Virus record (IMG/VR): IMGVR_UViG_3300031227_016376
Coordinates: 1-21,088 of that record
Reading direction: 5' to 3' (one strand)
Length of the DNA stretch: 21,088 bases
Source: a virus
Shown here: one piece after another, positions 1 to 7,655 of the stretch
Position numbering within the stretch: the stretch's first letter is position 1
Layout of the letters: every line of letters starts with the position of its first letter
Notes under the pieces: model-generated
The model's input: the letters and a program-made list of their open reading frames with translations, nothing else
Told to the model about the DNA's origin: nothing
The model's database searches: none
Made by a program: the position numbers and the translations under genes

Positions 1-1
1 C

Positions 2-604
2 AAAGAAGGAATGGTAAGTAAAGGAGGGGTGGGAAGCCCTCCAACTATGCCAGCACCTCCGCCTCCGAAAGGACAAGGTGACAATGTTGTGAAGGATGGT
101 TCGAGTCAATTGAAGAGTTTAGGGAGCAAAAAGGAAGAGTCCAGTTTTTTAAAGGATGATGTGAGTGGGCTGAAGAGTTTAGGGAGCAAGAAAACAAATT
201 ATCCGACTGTGACAGGGATAAATTCAGAGTTGCTAGAGAGGATCCCAAATCTTTATAAGGATAGAAGGTATGTGGTGAGATTTCGAACAAAAGAGCTGAC
301 CAGCCTTTGTCCTCGAACAGGTCAGCCGGATGGGGCAACACTTACAATCAAGTATATTCCTGATGAATTTATGGTGGAAAGTAAATCATTAAAATTGTAT
401 GTTGTTAGTTTTAGGTCAGCAGGCATGTTCATGGAAAGCCTTACCAATCTTATTGTTACCCATTTGGTTGCATGTATAAAACCTGTCGAGTTAATTGCAG
501 TTACAAACTTTAATGCAAGAGGCGGGATTACAACAGATGTTAAAATTCATTACGTTCGTGGCAAGGGTGTTCAAATGGATATTAATGAGGAAATGGTAAT
601 TTAG
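2..604 (+). CDS. queF: QueF-like 7-cyano-7-deazaguanine (preQ0) reductase, 5' end outside the window
   Basis: QueF reduces preQ0 to preQ1 with NADPH. Numbering from the ATG at 11, the catalytic segment CPRTGQPD (Cys100, Asp107) and the NADPH-binding signature ESKSLKLY (123-130) are both intact, followed by SFR and NARGGI as in type I QueF. The His that normally precedes the active-site Glu (B. subtilis His96-Glu97) is Met141 here, while Glu142 is kept. QueF homology starts near residue 54. Before it lie an imperfect copy of the same LKSLGSKK segment and a Gly/Pro-rich stretch (about 5-30). The frame is open to the window edge, and the ATG at 11 has GGA directly against it with no spacing, so the true start is probably upstream, perhaps in a fused domain. 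dpdA and queE in the window suggest a role in phage DNA modification. The family call is firm; the exact chemistry is less so. Confidence 0.85.
   Translation, partial: KEGMVSKGGVGSPPTMPAPPPPKGQGDNVVKDGSSQLKSLGSKKEESSFLKDDVSGLKSLGSKKTNYPTVTGINSELLERIPNLYKDRRYVVRFRTKELTSLCPRTGQPDGATLTIKYIPDEFMVESKSLKLYVVSFRSAGMFMESLTNLIVTHLVACIKPVELIAVTNFNARGGITTDVKIHYVRGKGVQMDINEEMVI
111..189 (+). repeat. Direct repeat inside queF, 60-base period
   Basis: The 19-base sequence TGAAGAGTTTAGGGAGCAA occurs at 111-129 and exactly again at 171-189. A weaker match extends the repeat upstream to about 92 and 152 (AAGGATG). It encodes two copies of LKSLGSKK. The downstream copy is in the normal QueF N-terminal position, so the upstream copy looks like an in-frame 20-codon duplication. 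Confidence 0.85.
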
Positions 605-648
605 TTGTAAAACAATTCTTCCGATTTCCAACAGAAAGTATAACATGA

Positions 649-755
649 TAAGACCAGAAGCAAAATTCCACTTAAAAATCAAACAGGCGCATGTTGTCAG
701 GTGCAGTAGTTCCTTTCTTGGTGCTTCTGGTCTTAGCCTACTCATGTGCCTGTTT
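649..755 (+). promoter_or_regulatory. Interleaved inverted repeats (predicted RNA pseudoknot) in the homing-endonuclease leader
   Basis: Two long inverted repeats interlock. Arm A (649-662, TAAGACCAGAAGCA) pairs perfectly over 14 bp with A' (722-735). Arm B (681-693, AAACAGGCGCATG) pairs with B' (743-755, CATGTGCCTGTTT) over 13 bp, with one G-U wobble as RNA. The order A-B-A'-B' is that of an H-type pseudoknot. B' ends 6 bases before the GGAG (762-765) and 15 bases before the ATG at 771, so a folded leader would sit against the ribosome site. No T-run follows, so it is not an ordinary terminator. The repeats are read directly; the fold and any regulatory role are inference. Confidence 0.65.
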
Positions 756-770
756 AGTATTGGAGTGAAA

Positions 771-1727
771 ATGAAAGCACAATCAATCAAAGTATTACCT
801 TTATGTGCATGTGGTTGTGGTAAAAGAGTTAAAACGCCTGGGAGTAAATATGCTTGGGGACATGCTCGAAGATTACCTAAACCAAAACCTGAGGATTTTC
901 CATTTTGTACATGTGGTTGTGGTAAAAGAGTTTTAGCAAAGGGAAACAAATTTATACATAATCATCATATGAATTGTCCTGAGTATCGAGAAAATGCTGC
1001 AGAGTATGCTAAGACTCAATGGCAGGATCCTGAGTTTCGCGAGAAAGGGGTAAAATATTTAGCTCAAGGGTCAAAGAAACGCTGGGAGACTCCAGGTGAA
1101 CGAGAACGACAAAGCGAACGATCTAAAGCGATGTGGAAAGATCCTGAGTACCGAAAAAATGAAGTAGCTTGTTTATCAAAGTCTGCAAAAAAGCAGTGGC
1201 AGGACCCTATGTTTCGAGCACACATAAAAGCATTGTGGGCAGATCCTGATAAGCGACTTCTAGCATCTCAGAAATCTACTGAAGCTAATTTGCAAAGATG
1301 GGCGGATCCTGAGTACTATGAGCGTACATGCGAAGCCATGCGAAATGCTGTGTTAGTTGTTGGAAGTAGTCGAAGTGTAGGAAAAAATGAGCATGCTTTT
1401 TTTGAATCACTTAGATCAGTTTGTAATTATCAAATTGTGGAGCAGTATAATGTTTATGGATATGTGATTGATGGATATCTTCCTGAAGTGAATATAGCAA
1501 TTGAGTTTGATGAACCTTATCACTTTAGTGAGAAAGGCAGAACAACAAAAGATTTTTATCGAATGGGTAATATTGCATTTAAAGTTGGATGTTCATTCAT
1601 TCGAGTTGAAGAAAAAGAGTATTTAAATGAAAAAGAAAGATTACTTATTCGGGTAGTAAAAACAATAGGGGAAATTAAAAATCAGAATCTGCCTTATCCT
1701 AAGTTTGTAATTATGTTATATAATTAA
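771..1727 (+). CDS. Homing endonuclease, Vsr-like (EDxHD/I-Bth0305I type), with zinc-knuckle and WxDPE repeats
   Basis: This is a free-standing selfish nuclease gene of 318 residues. Two similar Cys/His modules come first (CACGCGKRV at 12-20 and CTCGCGKRV at 46-54, each followed by a His). Then there are about five helical repeats with a W-x-DPE-x-R core (84-183), probably for DNA reading. A C-terminal nuclease core follows: Glu207, Asp234 in VIDGYLPE, IEFDEPYH (245-251), then Asp261 and Arg264. This matches Vsr-like EDxHD homing endonucleases. The start at 771 is chosen because GGAG lies 5 bases upstream. An in-frame ATG at 645 has no ribosome site and sits beside the inverted-repeat arm. 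The gene separates queF from dpdA, both of which look intact, so it appears to be an intergenic insertion. The exact family is less certain than the homing-nuclease call. Confidence 0.8.
   Translation: MKAQSIKVLPLCACGCGKRVKTPGSKYAWGHARRLPKPKPEDFPFCTCGCGKRVLAKGNKFIHNHHMNCPEYRENAAEYAKTQWQDPEFREKGVKYLAQGSKKRWETPGERERQSERSKAMWKDPEYRKNEVACLSKSAKKQWQDPMFRAHIKALWADPDKRLLASQKSTEANLQRWADPEYYERTCEAMRNAVLVVGSSRSVGKNEHAFFESLRSVCNYQIVEQYNVYGYVIDGYLPEVNIAIEFDEPYHFSEKGRTTKDFYRMGNIAFKVGCSFIRVEEKEYLNEKERLLIRVVKTIGEIKNQNLPYPKFVIMLYN
808..932 (+). repeat. 23-base direct repeat within the homing endonuclease gene
   Basis: An exact 23-base repeat occupies 808-830 and 910-932, 102 bases apart (it begins CATGTGGTTGTGG). 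It encodes the two CGCGKRV zinc-knuckle modules. Near identity at the DNA level suggests recent duplication of the module or gene conversion. Confidence 0.8.
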
Positions 1728-1752
1728 ATGTAATAAAGTTTGAAGGATTATT

Positions 1753-2727
1753 ATGCACATTATATTTGCGACTGCTTCTTTTGCGAGTCAATATTTGTTG
1801 CTTGGCATAGCTCAAAACATTCTTGAAGCATGGCCAAAAATTGTTCCTTGTCCTAAATTATCTCAATGGCTCCGTGAGAATCCGGATCCAAAAAGGGTGA
1901 CTATATGTGATTCTGGAGTATTTTCGACATGGTCTCAAGGCAATGAAGTTGATATTAATGCGTATGCAGAGTTTTATAAAGATCAAAATGATATATGGAA
2001 GTACTTTGTGAATTGTGATGTAATTCCAGGTACCCCAGGGCATATTCCTACAGACCAAGAGGTGGAAGAATCGGCTCAGAAAGGGTGGGATAATTGGATG
2101 ACTTTACTTGATGCAGGACTTCCTGCTGAAAAGGTAATTCACGTTTTCCATCAGAATGAAGATCTTAAGTGGCTTGAGAAGTTGATGGATTTTCAAGATA
2201 AGTATGTTAAAGATGGTTACATTGGAATTTCTCCTGCTAATGACAGAACTCCTCATCAACGAATGCTATGGCTAGATCAAGTTATGCCATATATTTGTAA
2301 TAAAGATGGATCTGCAAGAATTAAATTTCATGGATTTGGTGTGACAAGTGTTTCTATTTTGAAGCGATTCCCATGGTTCACAGCTGATAGCACAAGCTGG
2401 ATGCGCGCTGGTGCAATGGGAAGGTTGAAAATACCTCAATATAATAAAAAGTTCCCTCATTTAGAGAGCAAAACACTTATTGCTGTTACAAAAGGAACAG
2501 GTGAATCTAAAGGAACTACTCATTACGATAGTTTAGGGACTCAAGCGCAGAAGATGCTACAACAGTATGTGGAAAGCAATGGGTTTACAATAGAAGATGT
2601 TGCTCAGGATGAGCATAAGGGTGTTTTGGCTCGTCAAACATGTAATTTAAATTACTGGAAACACATGGAGAAAGAGTTAAATACATTCGATTTAAGATGG
2701 AAACCATCTCAACCAGGATTTCTTTAG
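1753..2727 (+). CDS. dpdA: DpdA-like DNA 7-deazaguanine transglycosylase (TGT family)
   Basis: Enzymes of this family swap guanine for a 7-deazaguanine base; DpdA acts on DNA, while the related TGT acts on tRNA. The 324-residue protein shows the phage-type pattern: DSGVFS (Asp53, equivalent to the DSGGF segment of TGT), NCDVIPG (Asp89), VFHQNEDLKWL (131-141), YIGISPAND (156-164), HGFGVTS (193-199) and ADSTSW (Asp212, the likely nucleophile position). The start at 1753 has AAGGA 6 bases upstream. The gene follows the homing endonuclease and queF, and queE lies about 9.5 kb downstream. folE, queD and queC are not in the window; they could be elsewhere in the genome or supplied by the host. A tRNA substrate cannot be excluded from sequence alone, but phage context and the ADSTSW motif favour DNA. 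Confidence 0.78.
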   Translation: MHIIFATASFASQYLLLGIAQNILEAWPKIVPCPKLSQWLRENPDPKRVTICDSGVFSTWSQGNEVDINAYAEFYKDQNDIWKYFVNCDVIPGTPGHIPTDQEVEESAQKGWDNWMTLLDAGLPAEKVIHVFHQNEDLKWLEKLMDFQDKYVKDGYIGISPANDRTPHQRMLWLDQVMPYICNKDGSARIKFHGFGVTSVSILKRFPWFTADSTSWMRAGAMGRLKIPQYNKKFPHLESKTLIAVTKGTGESKGTTHYDSLGTQAQKMLQQYVESNGFTIEDVAQDEHKGVLARQTCNLNYWKHMEKELNTFDLRWKPSQPGFL

Positions 2728-2735
2728 GAAAAATT

Positions 2736-3137
2736 ATGAAAAAAGAAGAAATAATTATTGGTACACAGAAAGAATTAGTTGACTATTTTAAGGATGAATT
2801 GAAGATACTTTCTTATCGAGTTAGATTTGGGCATAATGAGAAAGGTGAGTTTGATCCTGAATTATATACAAAACTTTGTAAGGAGGGTGCAAATGTTGAA
2901 ATGGCTGAAAAAGTTACTATAGAAAGTCAACTTAATGCCCTTGGGGTAGATAAAGAAGGATTTGGAATGATTGTTTGGAGCAAAATGTCTCCTGAAAAAA
3001 TCAGTAAAGATTCTTTACAAATACCAGAAGTTGAAATATGGATAACACATACTTTAGTTTGGAAGAAAAGTAAAACAGATAAGGAAATTGTAAAGGAGAT
3101 ACATGAAAACAAAAACATTGCTGGAAGCGACAAGTAA
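2736..3137 (+). CDS. Hypothetical protein (133 aa)
   Basis: I do not recognise a family. The ATG at 2736 is preferred because TAGGAA (overlapping the dpdA stop) lies just upstream; an in-frame ATG at 2697 lies inside dpdA without a ribosome site. The protein is soluble and charged, without membrane segments or Cys clusters. Its middle (LNALGVDKEGFGMIVWSKMS) and the following VEIWITHTLVWKK look like beta strands. It overlaps the start of the clamp gene by 35 bases, so the two are probably translationally coupled. Confidence 0.7.
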   Translation: MKKEEIIIGTQKELVDYFKDELKILSYRVRFGHNEKGEFDPELYTKLCKEGANVEMAEKVTIESQLNALGVDKEGFGMIVWSKMSPEKISKDSLQIPEVEIWITHTLVWKKSKTDKEIVKEIHENKNIAGSDK

Positions 3138-4146
3138 AATTTTACCTGCGGTAGATAATAAGGGACTTGTCCCTGAGTTCCAACATCTATTTTTTGATGG
3201 TCATTATGTTGAGGCTACTAACGGATCAATGTTTATTCGAGCTGAGCTGGATGAGGAGGTTCCTACATTTGCAGTAGAGGCTGCTGTTTTTCACTCACTT
3301 CTTAAGACGATTCAGGATGATGAAATCGAAATCGCAGTGAAAGAAAAAGCTGTTTCTATAAAAACAAAGAGCATTAAAACTGAGTTAGGTCTTCCAGAAA
3401 AAAAGTTGGTTAGTAGTATCAATTTTGATGTTGAAGAATGGAAAGAAGTTCCTGAAAACTTTTTAAGAGGGTTGTTCTTGTGTCGATATACTGCATGCCC
3501 TGATCAAACTGCAGGTCCACTTACAGGGGTCTGGGTAGGGGATGATGCTATTCTGTCCTGCGATCGCTGGAGAATTAGCCTGTATTCACTTAGTGTTAAG
3601 ATGGCTAATATGATTATACCTGTTGATATGATTGACCAGGTACAACGGTATGCAGATCAAGTTGAAGGGTATGCTGTGCAAAATGGTACGATTTATTTTA
3701 ATCTTGGAAAAGCAAAAATTGGTGCTAAACTGCTTTCAGGAGAGTATCCATCCGAAAATTTAATTAAATCGCTTGCCCAAGTGGACGATGCAGTTAAACT
3801 TTCTCTTTCAAAAGATTTAAAAAAGAGAATTTCAGAAGCTGGGAAGCGTCAAAATATTATTCAAACAAAGGCTCTTGAATTTGATCGTGTTTCTAATGTT
3901 AATATTGATAACGGAAAGATGACATTGTTTGCACAAAATGAGTCTGTAGGAACAATTGAAGAAACTCTTGGTTGTGAGGATGCAAAGGATGTAAAGTTTG
4001 AGTTTGCAATCAATCCTATATTTTTAACCCAGATGTTTACTGAAGTTACTAATCTATTATATTCTCAAATTAATAGTGTATGTGGGTTTGAAGGAGGTTC
4101 ATTCATTCACTTAGTTAAGACTAAGAGTGAAACAAAAGATGAATAA
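3103..4146 (+). CDS. dnaN: DnaN-like sliding clamp (beta clamp)
   Basis: A sliding clamp encircles DNA and tethers the polymerase. At 347 residues the protein is close to the roughly 366 of bacterial beta clamps and much longer than the T4 gp45 type (about 230). Family-like features are KTLLEATSKILPAV at the N-terminus, a central LLSGEYPSENLI segment (matching the L-G-x-FP of beta clamps) and a late FAINPIFLTQMF segment like the start of domain 3. AAGGAG lies 4 bases before the ATG. The start overlaps the previous gene and the end overlaps the polymerase gene by 8 bases, as expected for a clamp/polymerase pair. No strict catalytic motif exists in this family, so the call rests on pattern, length and context. 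Confidence 0.72.
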   Translation: MKTKTLLEATSKILPAVDNKGLVPEFQHLFFDGHYVEATNGSMFIRAELDEEVPTFAVEAAVFHSLLKTIQDDEIEIAVKEKAVSIKTKSIKTELGLPEKKLVSSINFDVEEWKEVPENFLRGLFLCRYTACPDQTAGPLTGVWVGDDAILSCDRWRISLYSLSVKMANMIIPVDMIDQVQRYADQVEGYAVQNGTIYFNLGKAKIGAKLLSGEYPSENLIKSLAQVDDAVKLSLSKDLKKRISEAGKRQNIIQTKALEFDRVSNVNIDNGKMTLFAQNESVGTIEETLGCEDAKDVKFEFAINPIFLTQMFTEVTNLLYSQINSVCGFEGGSFIHLVKTKSETKDE

Positions 4147-6664
4147 CGCTTCAATACAGCAAAGATCATTTGTAGTGGACGAAGCAGTTCTGCGTAAGAT
4201 AGAGAAATCTCATCGTCGTTTGCATCCTGCCAAGTCTAAATCAAAATATAAGCCAAAGCCACTTGTTCGAGATTGTTCTGTTTGCAAGTTGTTTCAGAAT
4301 TGTAATTCTCCAAAAATGGAGCCTTATGGTAAAGGTCAACTTAAGATTGCAGTTGTAGGGGAATCTCCTGGTAAAAATGAAGATCGAGAAGGTATTCCTT
4401 TTATTGGACCAAGTGGAAAATTATTAGATCGTGGATTTAAGTTGTATGGAATTGACATGAATCGTGATTGCATAAGAGTTAATGCATTTCAGTGTATGAC
4501 TACAGAAAAGAAAACGCCTACTAAAATGAAATTTTGGATGGATTGTTGTAGGCCTAGATTAGAAAAGCAACTTAAAGATTTTGAGCCAAAACTTATTATA
4601 GCACTAGGAGCTGAGGCTATGCGTGCTGTTCTTCGACCCTCATTTGAAAAGCCATCAGCTAATAGATACAGAGGTCTTGCGGTACCATCTCAAAAGTATA
4701 ATTGTTGGGTTGGATGTTGTTGGCATCCTGCATTTATTTTGCGCAGCAATGATGATTTAGAAGATCTATTTTTTAATGATTTAGCTATAGCACTAGAGTA
4801 TTTAGATAAGCCTGTCCCTCCATTGCTACCAAGCAATCATACTGTGCTTTCTACTGTTGAAGCAGCAAAAAAGTTTCTATTAGAGGCACAAACAGGCAAG
4901 ACTCCAATGGCATTTGATTTTGAAACTAATACTCTTAAAACCTATAATAAAAATGCAAAGCTTCATTGTTGTTCTTTTTCTGATGATCCTCAAACAGGCT
5001 ATTTCTTGCCATTACAATACAAAACTTTTTGGACAGAAGATGAGTTAGTTGAGATATTAGAAGCATTAGCTGATTGGATTATTTCTGATAGACCAAAAGT
5101 TGTACAAAATTTGTCAATGGAAGAAAAATGGGTCAATGAGTTTCTTCATGTATCAATTAATAATGTTGTAAATGATACTATGGTAACTCATCATGCTATT
5201 TATAATCGTTCGAAGACAACCAATTTAGCATTTCAATCATTTTTGTTAGGAGGAGCTGATTATAAAAATAGTATTGATGTTAAAAGAGAGGGTTGGGCTG
5301 ATATTGAACCAGAGGACAAAGTAATAAAATACTCAACATTTGATTCTCAGTATACTATTTTGTCACATCATAGCCAAATGGAAAAACTAGAAAAGATGCC
5401 TGAAGTAAAGAAAGGAGCAGAGTTTTTTGTACATTGTTATCCAGCTTTGATTGATATGGAAATGCAAGGGGTTGCAATTGATTGGAACCTTTTAGCAAAA
5501 CAAAGAGCAAATGCGGAAAAGAAACAGAAAGATTGCGATCAGTATTTTGAGCATAGCAGTTTTGTTAAAGATTTTCGACATACTACTGGAAGAGATGTTT
5601 GGAAACCAGGTTCTCCAAAAGATTTTATTGATCTGTTCTATAAGACGTTAAATTGCAACCCTCCTGATTGGAGAACTAAAGGAGGATCCCTTCCAGCAGA
5701 TAAGGAAGCTGTTGCTTTTATTGTTAGCCATGTGCAAGACGAATCGTTAAAAGAGTTCTGTGCTAAGATGATGGAGTGGAAAGGAGTTGATACTCTTTTA
5801 ACAACATTTATTTCGGGGCTTGAAAAAGCTAAGCAAGATGATGGTCTTATACATCCTAGTTTCTTGTTAAATACAGTTTCAAGTTATCGGTCAAGTAGTG
5901 CTAATCCAAATTTCCAGAATCAAGCTAAGAGAGGTGTTGAGCATGGTGAGTTTAGAAAAGTATTTATTCCTCATATAGGAAATCTTCTTGGTGAAACTGA
6001 TGCCTCTGGATCAGAAGTTCGAACTGTGGCAATGCTTTCTAAAGATTCTGTGCTTACTAAACAGATCCAGGAAAAGTTTGATCCTCATAGGTTTTGGGCT
6101 TCAAGGATATTTGATATTCGTGAACAAGATGTGACAGATCAGTTAAGATTTCTAGGGAAGAATAAAGTTGTTTTCCGATTATTTTATGGAGGTAGCTATA
6201 AAGCTGTTGCACATGATTGTAAGATTCCTGAAAGGCATGCCAAAAAGATAGTGGAAGAGTTTTGGGATGCATACAGCGAAGTTAAACAATGGCAAGATAG
6301 CGTAATTGCATTTTATAATAAATATCATTATATAACTATGCCAATGGGATTTAGAAGATATGCTCCACTTTCTCGAGAGCAGTTATTAAATACTGCTGTG
6401 CAAGGAACAAGTTTTCATATGTTGTTAACATCACTTAATGATATTATGAATGACATGAAGAAGAAAGAAATGAAAAGTGTCATGGAGATTGAGGTACATG
6501 ATTCTGCAGTTACTGACATTGTTGAGGAAGAAGTTGAAGATGTTCAAAAGATTCAAATTGCAAGAATGAGAGAGAAGCAATTTTCGTGGCAAGGAGATGT
6601 TCCTAGAGATTGTGATTTTACTTTAGGACCTAATTGGGGTGAACAACAAAAAATGGAGATATAA
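4139..6664 (+). CDS. polA: Family 4 uracil-DNA glycosylase fused to family A DNA polymerase with 3'-5' exonuclease
   Basis: The 841-residue protein has three parts. Residues 43-225 look like family 4 uracil-DNA glycosylase: GESPG (74-78), GIPFIGPSGKLLD (85-97), four Cys placed for an Fe-S cluster (46, 49, 119, 136 or 137) and HPAFILR (196-202). Residues 255-410 are a DEDD exonuclease: DFETN (Asp260, Glu262), QNLSMEEKW (323-331, with Glu where exo II normally has Asp) and YSTFD (Asp402). Residues 430-841 are the polymerase: motif A DASGSEVR (Asp621), motif B KNKVVFRLFYG (674-684), motif C EVHDS (His787, Asp788). The ATG at 4139 overlaps the clamp stop; a GTG at 4127 would add four residues. 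This is the likely replicative polymerase, working with the clamp before it and the loader after it. A UDG domain on the polymerase could detect or remove uracil at the fork, which is inference. Confidence 0.9.
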   Translation: MNNASIQQRSFVVDEAVLRKIEKSHRRLHPAKSKSKYKPKPLVRDCSVCKLFQNCNSPKMEPYGKGQLKIAVVGESPGKNEDREGIPFIGPSGKLLDRGFKLYGIDMNRDCIRVNAFQCMTTEKKTPTKMKFWMDCCRPRLEKQLKDFEPKLIIALGAEAMRAVLRPSFEKPSANRYRGLAVPSQKYNCWVGCCWHPAFILRSNDDLEDLFFNDLAIALEYLDKPVPPLLPSNHTVLSTVEAAKKFLLEAQTGKTPMAFDFETNTLKTYNKNAKLHCCSFSDDPQTGYFLPLQYKTFWTEDELVEILEALADWIISDRPKVVQNLSMEEKWVNEFLHVSINNVVNDTMVTHHAIYNRSKTTNLAFQSFLLGGADYKNSIDVKREGWADIEPEDKVIKYSTFDSQYTILSHHSQMEKLEKMPEVKKGAEFFVHCYPALIDMEMQGVAIDWNLLAKQRANAEKKQKDCDQYFEHSSFVKDFRHTTGRDVWKPGSPKDFIDLFYKTLNCNPPDWRTKGGSLPADKEAVAFIVSHVQDESLKEFCAKMMEWKGVDTLLTTFISGLEKAKQDDGLIHPSFLLNTVSSYRSSSANPNFQNQAKRGVEHGEFRKVFIPHIGNLLGETDASGSEVRTVAMLSKDSVLTKQIQEKFDPHRFWASRIFDIREQDVTDQLRFLGKNKVVFRLFYGGSYKAVAHDCKIPERHAKKIVEEFWDAYSEVKQWQDSVIAFYNKYHYITMPMGFRRYAPLSREQLLNTAVQGTSFHMLLTSLNDIMNDMKKKEMKSVMEIEVHDSAVTDIVEEEVEDVQKIQIARMREKQFSWQGDVPRDCDFTLGPNWGEQQKMEI

Positions 6665-6666
6665 AT

Positions 6667-7602
6667 ATGCTGTACCAAAAATGCCGCCCAAATACATTTC
6701 GTGATATTGTAGGCAATAAACAAGTAGTAAAAGGTCTTGAGCAGGTGGTAAAGACAAAAGGGTCTAAACGACCTCATGCTTATATGTTTGTCGGGCAAAC
6801 TGGCTGCGGAAAAACAACGTTTGCTAGAATTCTTGCAAAGGAGTTTGGATGTGATGGAATTAGTTTGACGGAGATTAACAGTGCTAATTTTAATGGGATT
6901 AAGACTGCTAGGGAGATCGCAGATTCAATTAATATAGCTCCTATGTTTGGTGATGCAAAATGTTATATTTGTGATGAGTCTCATGAACTTACGTCAGCCG
7001 CTCAACAAGCTCTTTTAAAAGTGATTGAGGATTGTCCTGATTATGTTTATTTTATATTTTGTACAACTGATCCAAATAAGATTATTCCTACTATTAGGAA
7101 TAGATGTGCAATTTATAAAGTGACGCCTTTAAGACCTTCAGAAATGAAAGTTCTTCTTGAGATCACATGCAAAAATGAGAAGATAAAATGGGGAGATAAT
7201 GAGGATGTTCTTCAAGCAATTACCAAAGCAGCCAGGGGGTGCCCTAGACAAGGATTAATGTTACTCGAGCAAATTCAAGATATAGAGGACCCAAAAGAAA
7301 TTCTTGAATTTATTTCTTCTGCTGAAACTGGAAGTAAAGAAGTGATAGAGTTAGTCAGGGAGATTGTATCAGGTCGAGCTAACAGATGGAGAAGATGTGT
7401 CGATCTTTATACAAAAGTATCGGCTGATCCCGAAACGATCAGATTATCAGTATTAGGATATTTAAGAAAGATGCTTTTAAATGCTAACTCGTTAGAAGAA
7501 GCGGGACAGATTGTTGAGATGGTTCATATTTTTAAACATCCTACTTATTCAGGAGGAGGTGCATTATTACTAGGTCAAATTTTTGAAAGTAGCTTGGTAT
7601 GA
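6667..7602 (+). CDS. dnaX: DnaX-like AAA+ clamp-loader ATPase
   Basis: This ATPase would open and load the clamp encoded at 3103-4146. Seen in the 311 residues: the N-terminal YQKCRPNTFRDIVGNK box typical of DnaX/RFC small subunits, Walker A GQTGCGKTT (43-51), Walker B with DExH variant CYICDESHEL (99-108), sensor 1 FCTTDPNKI (131-139) and the arginine-finger motif TIRNRC (142-147; SRC in most relatives). The zinc module of bacterial DnaX is absent, as in T4 gp44 and archaeal RFC small subunits. GGAG lies inside the polymerase tail and the ATG follows its stop by 2 bases. No second loader subunit (delta or gp62-like) is recognisable here. Confidence 0.88.
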   Translation: MLYQKCRPNTFRDIVGNKQVVKGLEQVVKTKGSKRPHAYMFVGQTGCGKTTFARILAKEFGCDGISLTEINSANFNGIKTAREIADSINIAPMFGDAKCYICDESHELTSAAQQALLKVIEDCPDYVYFIFCTTDPNKIIPTIRNRCAIYKVTPLRPSEMKVLLEITCKNEKIKWGDNEDVLQAITKAARGCPRQGLMLLEQIQDIEDPKEILEFISSAETGSKEVIELVREIVSGRANRWRRCVDLYTKVSADPETIRLSVLGYLRKMLLNANSLEEAGQIVEMVHIFKHPTYSGGGALLLGQIFESSLV

Positions 7603-7626
7603 AATTTAACTTTTTACTTAGTTTCT

Positions 7627-7655
7627 TTGTTTAAAGTTGTAATAATAAATATAAT
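7627..7655 (+). promoter_or_regulatory. Possible sigma70-type promoter
   Basis: TTGTTT (7627-7632) and a perfect TATAAT (7650-7655) are separated by 17 bases. A second TATAAT lies at 7659-7664. This is one of the few short gaps between genes and precedes the single-strand binding protein gene, which needs high expression. The -35 match is only 3 of 6 and the region is very AT-rich, so chance is a real alternative. Confidence 0.3.

Noticed and set aside
649-755. Group I intron core around the homing endonuclease
   Set aside because: The arms are far longer than the usual P3/P7 stems, no conserved intron core segments were seen, and both flanking genes look complete on their own side.
645-770. 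Longer N-terminus for the homing endonuclease from ATG 645
   Set aside because: No ribosome site precedes it, the codons fall in the inverted repeats, and ATG 771 has GGAG at good spacing.
808-932. CRISPR-like repeats
   Set aside because: Only two copies, in frame and encoding duplicated zinc-knuckle modules.
1858-2058. Minus-strand open frames, such as this one and others across the window
   Set aside because: All lie opposite well-supported + strand genes, lack ribosome sites and show no recognisable domains.
4127-4138. GTG 4127 as polymerase start
   Set aside because: Possible, but ATG 4139 gives a tight overlap with the clamp stop and loses nothing conserved.
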